Origin: DASUGM01 sp036274055
GTDB taxonomy: Bacteria > Acidobacteriota > Vicinamibacteria > Vicinamibacterales > SCN-69-37
Direction: 5' to 3'
Length of the DNA: 11,390 bases
NCBI GenBank assembly: GCA_036274055.1
Contig: DASUGM010000069.1
Coordinates: 1 to 11,390, forward strand
Shown here: positions 5,239 through 11,390 of the stretch, piece by piece
Layout of the letters: every line of letters starts with the position of its first letter
Numbering within the stretch: the first letter of the stretch is position 1
The notes under the pieces: model-generated
Database searches by the model: none
What the model was told of the DNA's origin: nothing
What the model saw: the letters and a program-made list of their open reading frames with translations, nothing else
Position numbers and translations under genes: made by a program

Positions 5239-7428
5239 CTATTTGATAAAGAGCATCTCTCTGTATGTCGGCAGCGGCCAGATCTGATGCGGCACGAGCA
5301 GCTCGAGCTGGTCGCCGGCGTCACGAAGGGCGTTCATCGCCGGCACGACGACGTCGCGCATGAACTTCGCGTGCTTTTCGCCGGACTCGGCGTGATGCTC
5401 CAGTGAGTCGGCGAGCTTGTCGGTGCGCGAGCGGAGATCGTCGACGAGCTTGGTCACGCGATCGAGCACCTTCTTGGCTTCGCGCGTCGAGCCGCCGGCG
5501 TCGCGCACCGCCTTCACGGATTGCGCGACGTTCTTCTGATACTCCAGCGCCGCCGGCAGGATGTACCGGTTCGCGATCAGCACCATCAGCTGCGCTTCGA
5601 CATTGACGGTCTTGACGTAGGTCTCGATCGCGATCTCATAGCGTGCGCGCACCTCGCGCGCGCTCAGCACTTTGTATTTCTCGAAGATGGCGATGATGTC
5701 GCTGCGGTTGAGCTGCGGCAGCGCGTCGACGGTGTTGGTCAGGTTGAGCAGGCCGCGTTTGGCGGCTTCCTTGCGCCAGTCGTCGGAATAGCCGTTGCCG
5801 TTGAAGATGATCTGCTTGTTGTCCTTGATCAGTCTGGTCAGCAGCTCTTTCACCGCCTGCTCGAGTGATTTCCGATCCTTGCCGCGGCCCTTCGTCGCCT
5901 CTTCGAGACGCGTCGCCACGTAGTCGAGCGACTCGGTCATCGCGACGTTCAACGCGATGTTCGGGAAGGCGATGCTCTGGTTCGACGACACCGCGCGGAA
6001 CTCGAACTTGTTGCCGGTGAACGCCAGCGGGCTGGTGCGGTTCCGATCGCCGGCATCACGCGGCAGTTTGGGCAGCACGCCGACGCCGGTGTCGAGAATG
6101 CCGCCCGACTTGGTTCGTTTGGCGCCGCCCTTCTCGAGCTGCTCGAAGATGTCGGTGAGCATGTCGCCGAGGAAGATCGAGATGATCGCCGGCGGCGCTT
6201 CGTTGGCGCCGAGGCGATGGTCGTTGCCGGCGCTGGCAATCGAGAAGCGCAGCAGGCCCTGCCACTTGTTGACGGCGCGCAGCATCGCCGCGCAGAAGAC
6301 CAGGAACTGGATGTTCTCGTGCGGCGTGTCGCCCGGGTTGAGCAGGTTGTTGCCGAGGTCGTCGCTCATCGACCAGTTGAGGTGCTTGCCGCTGCCGTTG
6401 ACGCCGGCAAACGGCTTTTCGTGGAGCAGGCAGGCCAGCCCGTATTTCGGCGCCAGCCTCCGCATCGTCTCCATCGTCATCATCTGGTGGTCGGTGGCGA
6501 CGTTGGCGCTTTCGAAGATCGGCGCCAGTTCGTACTGACTGGGCGCGACCTCGTTGTGGCGCGTCTTGACCGGGACGCCGACCTTGTAGAGCTCGGTCTC
6601 GACGTCGTGCATGAACGCCAGGACGCGGTCAGGAATCGCGCCGAAGTACTGATCTTCGAGTTCCTGGCCCTTGGGCGGCCGGGCGCCGAACAGCGTGCGC
6701 CCGGCATTGATGAGATCCGGCCGCGCGAAATAGAAACTGCGATCGATCAGGAAGTACTCCTGCTCCGGTCCGCAGGTGGTCATCACGCGCTCGGCCCGCG
6801 AGCCGAACAGCTTGAGGATGCGCACCGCCTGCTTCGACAGCGCTTCAATCGAACGCAGGAGCGGCGTCTTCTTGTCGAGCGACTCGCCGGTCCAGCTGAC
6901 GAACGCCGTCGGGATCACGAGCGTGGCGCCGTTGCGGGCCTCGAGCAGCCACGGCGGACTGGTCGGGTCCCACGCCGTATAGCCGCGCGCCTCGAACGTC
7001 GACCGCATGCCGCCCGACGGAAAACTCGACGCGTCAGGCTCGCCCTGGATCAGCTCCTTGCCGCTGAACTCGGCGACCGCGCGTCCCTCGGACGTCGGCA
7101 CGATGAACGAGTCGTGCTTCTCCGCGGTGATCCCGGTGAGCGGCTGGAACCAGTGGGTGTAGTGGGTCGCGCCGTGCTCGAGCGCCCAGTCGCGCATCGC
7201 CGAGGCAATGATGCTCGCCGCCGACGCATCGAGCGGCTCGCCGTGGCTGACCGCGCGGCGCAGCGCCTTGTAGACGTCACGCGGCAGCCGCCGGCGCTGC
7301 ACGTCGTCGTTGAACGTGAGCGAGCCGAAGATCTCGGTGGCCTTCGGCCGGGGCGTCGTCGAAGTGCCGACGGTCTTGCCCCACTCGATGATGCTTCGGG
7401 TGGCGTCCTGCAGCGCGGAAGAGCCCAT
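5239..7428 (-). CDS. glnN: Glutamine synthetase type III
   Basis: Cytoplasmic ATP-dependent glutamate-ammonia ligase of 729 residues, the usual length for type III enzymes and far longer than types I and II. The N-terminal region contains GATHYTHWFQPLTGITAEKH (86-105), a type III hallmark. GPEQEYFLID (220-229) carries metal-ligand glutamates. HNEVAPSQYELAP (291-303), NGSGKHLNWS (344-353) and AGNDHRLGANEAPPA (400-414) form the glutamate and nucleotide site. NRTSPLAFTGNKFEFRAV lies near 465-482. The C-terminal region (about 590-729) is helical and ends YREMLFIK. ATG 7428 has GAAAGGA with 9-nt spacing. A membrane-protein gene ends 46 nt upstream on the same strand. No NtrC or GlnR site was recognised. 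Symbol by family. Confidence 0.96.
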   Translation of the reverse strand: MGSSALQDATRSIIEWGKTVGTSTTPRPKATEIFGSLTFNDDVQRRRLPRDVYKALRRAVSHGEPLDASAASIIASAMRDWALEHGATHYTHWFQPLTGITAEKHDSFIVPTSEGRAVAEFSGKELIQGEPDASSFPSGGMRSTFEARGYTAWDPTSPPWLLEARNGATLVIPTAFVSWTGESLDKKTPLLRSIEALSKQAVRILKLFGSRAERVMTTCGPEQEYFLIDRSFYFARPDLINAGRTLFGARPPKGQELEDQYFGAIPDRVLAFMHDVETELYKVGVPVKTRHNEVAPSQYELAPIFESANVATDHQMMTMETMRRLAPKYGLACLLHEKPFAGVNGSGKHLNWSMSDDLGNNLLNPGDTPHENIQFLVFCAAMLRAVNKWQGLLRFSIASAGNDHRLGANEAPPAIISIFLGDMLTDIFEQLEKGGAKRTKSGGILDTGVGVLPKLPRDAGDRNRTSPLAFTGNKFEFRAVSSNQSIAFPNIALNVAMTESLDYVATRLEEATKGRGKDRKSLEQAVKELLTRLIKDNKQIIFNGNGYSDDWRKEAAKRGLLNLTNTVDALPQLNRSDIIAIFEKYKVLSAREVRARYEIAIETYVKTVNVEAQLMVLIANRYILPAALEYQKNVAQSVKAVRDAGGSTREAKKVLDRVTKLVDDLRSRTDKLADSLEHHAESGEKHAKFMRDVVVPAMNALRDAGDQLELLVPHQIWPLPTYREMLFIK

Positions 7429-7437
7429 GGTGTCGCG

Positions 7438-7444
7438 TCCTTTC
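7438..7444 (-). promoter_or_regulatory. Ribosome binding site of the glutamine synthetase gene
   Basis: On the minus strand GAAAGGA stands 9 nt before ATG 7428. It fixes the start and is the clearest Shine-Dalgarno match in the window. The rest of the 46-nt gap to the upstream gene is a polypyrimidine stretch on the coding strand, with a run of six T but no adjacent strong hairpin. Confidence 0.65.
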
Positions 7445-7474
7445 TGGGGAAAAGGAAAAAAGAGGTGGCCTATT

Positions 7475-8689
7475 CTACTGATCCGGAATCCAGATCGACC
7501 ACCCGCCGGTGGTCGCCGATTCGTACAAGAACATGATTTGCGACGTGAACGGAGGGTGATTGGCGCCGTAGGCGTCGAACAGGATCAGATCGGCGGCCGT
7601 GCCCCAGATGGCCACCGAGAGCGTGACGGCGAGCAGCGTCGGCCGAAACAGCATCGAGCCGCGCGCGACGGTCGATGTGCCGAAGACCAGGAGTGCCGCC
7701 AGCACCGCGTTGAACGCGCTAAGAGCGTTCCAGCGGTGTAAATCCCATCCGACCGCGTGCAACAAAAGCGGGCTCAGCGCGGCGGCGACGACCAGCGCGG
7801 CGGCCAGATGCGACGCCAGGCCGTCGTTGACTCCGCCGCGCACTCGGCCGACGGCGAGCCAGGTCAGAAACAGGGTGCCCGGCGCGAAAATCAGAACCGA
7901 CCAGAACAGATCGAGCAGCGTGTCCATCGAGGCCCACCGCGACCGCATGTCAGCTGCCGGATCCGGCGCGGTGGACAGCACGCCGAAAGCGTCCTGGCGA
8001 GGACGGATGTCGAGATGGCCCGTGCCTTCGACGCGAATCGTGTCGGCCAGGACCGGGGACGCGCCGCCGAAGACGCTGGCGACCGACGTCGACGCCGCAA
8101 AGACCACCAGAATGGCGGCGGTCACCACCAGCAATTCGCGCGTCGTCGCTGGCTGCCGGTCGTCGTCGCGTCCGCGCAGCAGCGCCAGGCCGAGCAGCGG
8201 ACCGATCCAGAAGATCGCGGCTTCGTGCACCAGCGGGGTCAGCACCGCGACAGCCGCGGCGGCGATGGTCTGGAGCGCCGGCCGCCGGCGCAGCGCGAAG
8301 ACGCCGAGGACGGCGAGATATACGAGCTGCTCGAGATAGCCGGCGAGGTGCGTCACGAACGAAATCGCCGGCGAGGCGCCGATCGCCAGCAGCGCCGCGG
8401 TACCTTCGGCGCCGTCGAGCCGCTGCGACAGCCGGACGACAACGGCGATGAGCAGCGCAAGCAATACGAGACCGATCGCGGCGAGAAAGAGATAGTAGTA
8501 CGTCCAGGTGCCAAAGACGCGGTGAAGCAGTTCGCCCCACAAGCCGCGCCGGATGAAGCCGTGTTCGTAGGTGAAGAGGTACTGCGTGATCGCCCACCGG
8601 CTCGGCATGCGCAGGCCCTTGAGGACGGCCAGCGCGAGCAGCAGGATGAACACCGGTCGAGCCCAGCGTCGATCGTCCGGGATGTCCAT
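7475..8689 (-). CDS. Multi-pass integral membrane protein of unknown family
   Basis: Protein of 404 residues with roughly 9-11 hydrophobic membrane segments, for example 12-27, 64-87, 97-118, 120-133, 138-171, 186-207, 257-281, 291-313, 322-341 and 349-371. Three polar motifs stand out at membrane edges: YEHGFIRRGLWGELL (41-55), LVHEAAIFW (153-161) and GWDLHRWNAL (314-323). The combination of a Gly-Phe-x-x-Arg-Gly motif near the N-terminus, a mid-protein His-Glu and a later Asp-x-x-Arg-Trp recalls polytopic proteins seen in surface-polysaccharide contexts, but I cannot name the family and no glycosyltransferase gene is nearby. ATG 8689 has only a weak GGCGG upstream. The gene is divergent from the S9 peptidase and is followed after 46 nt by the glutamine synthetase gene. 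Confidence 0.8.
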   Translation of the reverse strand: MDIPDDRRWARPVFILLLALAVLKGLRMPSRWAITQYLFTYEHGFIRRGLWGELLHRVFGTWTYYYLFLAAIGLVLLALLIAVVVRLSQRLDGAEGTAALLAIGASPAISFVTHLAGYLEQLVYLAVLGVFALRRRPALQTIAAAAVAVLTPLVHEAAIFWIGPLLGLALLRGRDDDRQPATTRELLVVTAAILVVFAASTSVASVFGGASPVLADTIRVEGTGHLDIRPRQDAFGVLSTAPDPAADMRSRWASMDTLLDLFWSVLIFAPGTLFLTWLAVGRVRGGVNDGLASHLAAALVVAAALSPLLLHAVGWDLHRWNALSAFNAVLAALLVFGTSTVARGSMLFRPTLLAVTLSVAIWGTAADLILFDAYGANHPPFTSQIMFLYESATTGGWSIWIPDQ

Positions 8690-8788
8690 CCGCCGAGATA
8701 CTACTTGAACGCGGCGACGTCGAGCGCGCGATTCCAGCCGCGAGATTGTCGCTTGACCGCTCCGATAATCGTTTCCACAATGGCGCCC
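8690..8788. promoter_or_regulatory. Divergent intergenic region between membrane protein and S9 peptidase
   Basis: About 99 nt separate the two divergent starts, so promoters for both genes are expected here. A GATAAT hexamer (8764-8769) could be a -10 box for the peptidase gene, but no matching -35 lies 16-18 nt upstream and the leader would be very short. No operator-like palindrome was seen. The promoter role is inferred from gene orientation. Confidence 0.35.
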
Positions 8789-11335
8789 ATGAAGACCTCA
8801 CGCTCGCTTGCTGCCGTCGCGCTTGCCGTCGGACTCGTCCTGTCAGCGCCGCAGGTGGGCGCGCAGAAGCCGCCGACGCCGGCGGACTTCCTCAGCCCGG
8901 GCTATCCGTTCGATCTGGTGTCGGCGAAGAAGACCGACCGGATTGCGTGGCTCGCCTACGAGGAAGGCAAGCGCAACGTGTATACGGCGGTCGCGCCAGG
9001 CTTCGTGCCCGTACGACTGACGTCGTTCCTCGACGACGACGGCACCGAAATCTCTGACCTTGCGCTGTCTGATGACGGAGCGATCGCGGTGTTCGTCCGC
9101 GGTACGGCGCCGAATCGCGAGGGCTGGGTCGCCAACCCGACCGGGAATCCGTCGGGCGCCGAGCGCGCGATCTGGGCAGTGCGCACCGGCGCGCCGGCAG
9201 CCGCGGGACGCGCGGCCGGCGCAGGCGCCGCGACTACGACGACAACGCCGCGGCCGGCCGCGGGTGCGACGCGTGTTGGCGCGGCGTGGCGCGTCGCCGA
9301 GGGCGGCAATCCCGAACTCGCCCCGGACGGCAGCGCCGTGCTGTTCGTGCGTGACGGTCAAATCTTCTGCGCGAAGCTCGGCACGGGCGTTCAGTCCTCG
9401 CCGATGTACCGCGGTGAAGAGCCGCTGATCAAAGCGTGGGGCACCAACAACGGTCCGCGCTGGTCGCCCGATGGCTCGAAGATCGCGTTCGTCAGCAACC
9501 GCGTCGATCACAGCTTCATCGGCGTCTACGACGTCACCGCGAGAACGGTGAAATTCCTGTCGCCGAGTGTCGATCGCGACACCAGCCCGACGTGGTCGCC
9601 CGACAGCAAGCGGGTCGCGTTCATTCGTCGTCCTGGACTGCCGTTCGGTCAGCAGGCGCAGCAAGGTACCGGCAGTCTCGGCCTGCCCAACGGGCCGGCG
9701 TACAACCCGAACGGCGGCACCGGACGAGGCGGTCGCGGCGGCGGACGCGAAGGCCAGCCGGCGGCAACGACGACAACACCAGCGGCGACCGCAGCACCCG
9801 CGGCGCAGACTCCACCGGCCGCGGCGCCGCCAACCGCGCGCGGCAATCAGCCACCGCCTCAGAATCAGCGCGGCAATCAGCAGCAACAGCAGCAACAAGG
9901 GCGCGGCAACAATCCGGGCCGCGGCAACCAGCCGGGACGCGGCAATCAGCCCGCGCCGCCGCCGGCAGTTCCCGTGCAGCCCGAACCGCCTCGGGAAACT
10001 CCGCGGCCTGAAGTCCCCGGGCTGATGCGGGCGACGCTGCGCGGCGGCTACACGCTGGCGCTGATGATCGCTGACGTCGCCGGTTCCGCTGACGGCCGCG
10101 AGTTCTGGCACAACGCCGTCGACGAAAAGACCTTCACCAACATCGCCACCATTCAGTGGGCCGGCGCGCACGTGATCTTCCCGCACATCGTCCCCGACGA
10201 CGATTGGGATCGCTGGTTCGCGGTCGCGGTCGACGGGTCGTCGAAAGATCCGATCAACTTGATCACGACCGACGGATTGATCGAGGACGCGACGTCGATC
10301 GCGGTCGCGCCCGACGGCCGGACAATCTACTACTCCACCAATGCCAGGGACATCGACCGGCGCCACATCTGGGCGGTGCCGACCGCGGGCGGCGCGCCGC
10401 GGCAGGTGACGACCGGCCCCGGCATCGAGACGTCTCCGGTGGTGTTGTCGACTGGCCTGCGGATCGCCGCGCTGACCGCCGATGCGAAACGGCCGCAGTC
10501 GGTGGGCTTGTTTCCGGCGAAAGGCGGCGCGCAGGAACTGGTGTATCCGACGTTACCGCGGACGTTTCCGTTGTATCAGCAGGTCGTGCCGGAGAACATC
10601 ACACTGAAGGCGCCGGACGGCCTCGAAGTCCACAATCAGATCTTCCTGCCGGCCAACCTGCGCGACGGCGAGAAGCGTCCGGCGATGATCTTCGTGCATG
10701 GCGGGCCGGTGCGGCAGATGCTGCTCGGCTACCACTACATGCACTTCTACCACATGGCCTACGCGATCAATCAGTGGCTCGCGAGCCAGGGCTACGTCGT
10801 GATGTCGGTGAACTACCGCAGCGGCATCGGCTACGGCCGATCGTTCCGTCAGGCGCCGAACACCGCCGGCCGCGGCAACGCGGAATACCAGGACGTGCTG
10901 ATCGCGGGCAAATACCTGCAGCAGCATCCGAACGTCGACACCAAACGGATCGGGATCTGGGGTTTATCGTACGGCGGCGTGCTCACCGGGCAGGCGCTGG
11001 CGCGCAATTCCGACATCTTCTCGGCCGGCGTCGATCTGGCCGGCGTGCACCTCTGGGGCAGCTCGCTCGAGCCGGGCGACGTGTCATATCAGTCGTCGGT
11101 GATTTCGGCGATCGACGGCTGGAAGTCGCCGGTCCTCCTCGTCCACGGCGACGACGACCGCAACGTGGCGTTCCAGCAGACGACCGGCCTGGTGCAACTG
11201 CTGCGGGCCAGAAACGTCGAGTACGAGCTGATCGTGTTTCCCGACGACACCCACGAGTCGTTACTTCACTCGCGTTGGATTTACACCTTCGAGAGGATGG
11301 ACAAGTTTCTCAAGAAACATCTCGGCGGGAATTGA
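8789..11335 (+). CDS. Secreted S9 family (prolyl oligopeptidase / DPP-type) peptidase with low-complexity insert
   Basis: Exported serine peptidase of 848 residues. Residues 1-26 form a signal peptide (MKTSRS, then AAVALAVGLVLSAP, ending VGAQ). A TolB/WD40-like beta-propeller follows, with PRWSPDGSKIAFVSNR and PTWSPDSKRVAFIRR blade motifs. The C-terminal alpha/beta-hydrolase domain (about 600-848) carries FVHGGP, nucleophile Ser727 in GLSYGGV, Asp790 in HGDDDRNV and His822 in DDTHESL, a complete S9 triad. It probably cleaves short peptides in the periplasm or outside the cell. About 120 residues (288-409) of Gly, Arg, Gln, Pro and Thr interrupt the propeller. An in-frame ATG at 8780 would add MAP; neither start has a clear Shine-Dalgarno sequence. 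I prefer 8789 for its compact signal peptide. A GTAC repeat begins about 7 nt after the stop. Confidence 0.93.
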   Translation: MKTSRSLAAVALAVGLVLSAPQVGAQKPPTPADFLSPGYPFDLVSAKKTDRIAWLAYEEGKRNVYTAVAPGFVPVRLTSFLDDDGTEISDLALSDDGAIAVFVRGTAPNREGWVANPTGNPSGAERAIWAVRTGAPAAAGRAAGAGAATTTTTPRPAAGATRVGAAWRVAEGGNPELAPDGSAVLFVRDGQIFCAKLGTGVQSSPMYRGEEPLIKAWGTNNGPRWSPDGSKIAFVSNRVDHSFIGVYDVTARTVKFLSPSVDRDTSPTWSPDSKRVAFIRRPGLPFGQQAQQGTGSLGLPNGPAYNPNGGTGRGGRGGGREGQPAATTTTPAATAAPAAQTPPAAAPPTARGNQPPPQNQRGNQQQQQQQGRGNNPGRGNQPGRGNQPAPPPAVPVQPEPPRETPRPEVPGLMRATLRGGYTLALMIADVAGSADGREFWHNAVDEKTFTNIATIQWAGAHVIFPHIVPDDDWDRWFAVAVDGSSKDPINLITTDGLIEDATSIAVAPDGRTIYYSTNARDIDRRHIWAVPTAGGAPRQVTTGPGIETSPVVLSTGLRIAALTADAKRPQSVGLFPAKGGAQELVYPTLPRTFPLYQQVVPENITLKAPDGLEVHNQIFLPANLRDGEKRPAMIFVHGGPVRQMLLGYHYMHFYHMAYAINQWLASQGYVVMSVNYRSGIGYGRSFRQAPNTAGRGNAEYQDVLIAGKYLQQHPNVDTKRIGIWGLSYGGVLTGQALARNSDIFSAGVDLAGVHLWGSSLEPGDVSYQSSVISAIDGWKSPVLLVHGDDDRNVAFQQTTGLVQLLRARNVEYELIVFPDDTHESLLHSRWIYTFERMDKFLKKHLGGN
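9650..10015 (+). repeat. Low-complexity coding repeat inside the S9 peptidase propeller
   Basis: This in-frame stretch encodes Gly/Arg-rich, Thr/Ala/Pro-rich and Gln-rich sequence. RGNQ or RGNN appears five times, at 9839, 9869, 9902, 9920 and 9938. The last three belong to tandem 18-nt units (9899-9916, 9917-9934, 9935-9952) encoding GRGNxP. A run of seven glutamines stands at about 9878-9898. A shorter Ala/Gly/Thr-rich stretch lies at about 9186-9270. The region is probably a disordered surface loop between blades and prone to length change by slippage. Confidence 0.85.
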
Positions 11336-11341
11336 ATCACC

Positions 11342-11390
11342 ACTTCGGGGTACTTCGGGTACTTCGGGTACGCGGGGTACGTCGGGTACC
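11342..11390. repeat. GTAC 9-bp-unit repeat element, copy 3 (left arm only, cut by window end)
   Basis: Five GTAC units lie at exact 9-bp spacing (11350, 11359, 11368, 11377, 11386). The unit order matches the left arm of copy 2 except for one base in the third unit (GCG instead of TCG). It begins about 7 nt after the peptidase stop and ends in GGGTACC, the point where copy 2 continues into its core. The core and right arm should lie beyond the window. Confidence 0.85.

Noticed and set aside
7497..7514. GACCACC-CGCC-GGTGGTC hairpin as a terminator of the membrane-protein gene
   Set aside because: It lies inside the coding region, about 20 nt before the stop, and the T-run that follows is too far away to act with it.
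6217..7536. Long plus-strand open frame (439 codons) opposite the glutamine synthetase gene
   Set aside because: It is entirely antisense to a confidently identified gene, Arg/Ala/Val-rich with no recognisable domain, as expected from high-GC third-position bias.
8764..8769. GATAAT as a -10 promoter box for the S9 peptidase
   Set aside because: No -35-like hexamer lies at 16-18 nt upstream and the transcript leader would be only a few bases, so it is not listed as a promoter by itself.
7757..8788. In-frame 5' extension of the S9 peptidase reading frame
   Set aside because: It is antisense to the membrane-protein gene, highly charged and Arg/Gln-rich, and would place the signal peptide in the middle of the protein. 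The true start is at 8780 or 8789.
8843..10366. Long minus-strand open frame (507 codons) opposite the S9 peptidase gene
   Set aside because: Antisense shadow with Arg-rich low-complexity sequence; the plus-strand gene has a full catalytic triad and signal peptide.
2497..11390. CRISPR array interpretation of the GTAC repeats
   Set aside because: The units are 9 bp, contiguous and without spacers, and they form inverted arms. No cas genes are present.

Overview
The window is GC-rich bacterial chromosome carrying seven protein-coding genes and no RNA genes, CRISPR array, transposase or prophage genes that I could identify. Codon use is strongly G/C-ending throughout. The gene set is an alpha/beta hydrolase, a long-form acyl-CoA dehydrogenase, a DUF1684 lipoprotein, type III glutamine synthetase and a secreted S9 peptidase with a Gly/Arg/Gln-rich insert. 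This combination, together with the GTAC-rich intergenic repeats, suggests Acidobacteriota, possibly a Vicinamibacterales-like lineage. That assignment is inference; no rRNA or marker gene is present to prove it.

Layout. Positions 1-47 hold a palindromic cluster (three copies of one 10-mer) that overlaps the start of the first gene. A plus-strand cluster follows: alpha/beta hydrolase (42-668), acyl-CoA dehydrogenase (696-2498), DUF1684 lipoprotein (about 2485-3246), HAD phosphatase (3246-3932) and a SirB1/transglutaminase-like TPR protein (3929-4783). The last three are joined by stop/start overlaps and are probably co-transcribed. A convergent gap (4784-5238) separates them from a minus-strand pair: type III glutamine synthetase (7428-5239) and, upstream of it, a multi-pass membrane protein of unknown family (8689-7475). 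A short divergent gap leads to a secreted S9 prolyl-oligopeptidase-type peptidase on the plus strand (8789-11335). The products look like housekeeping and general metabolism (lipid catabolism, nitrogen assimilation, peptide degradation), not one dedicated pathway.

The unusual component is a family of intergenic inverted repeats built from 9-bp units, each containing GTAC (consensus GGGTACNNC). Two complete copies (about 2497-2655 and 4797-4969) and one copy cut by the window edge (11342-11390) lie directly after the stop codons of plus-strand genes. The second copy has 48-nt arms that pair completely in RNA (47 Watson-Crick pairs and one G.U). The first copy overlaps the stop codon of the dehydrogenase and runs in frame into the signal peptide of the next gene. 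The two complete copies share a conserved core around a divergent centre that still folds. I consider this the best candidate for a poorly described system: a non-autonomous mobile or structural element tied to gene 3' ends. No mobilising enzyme is visible here.
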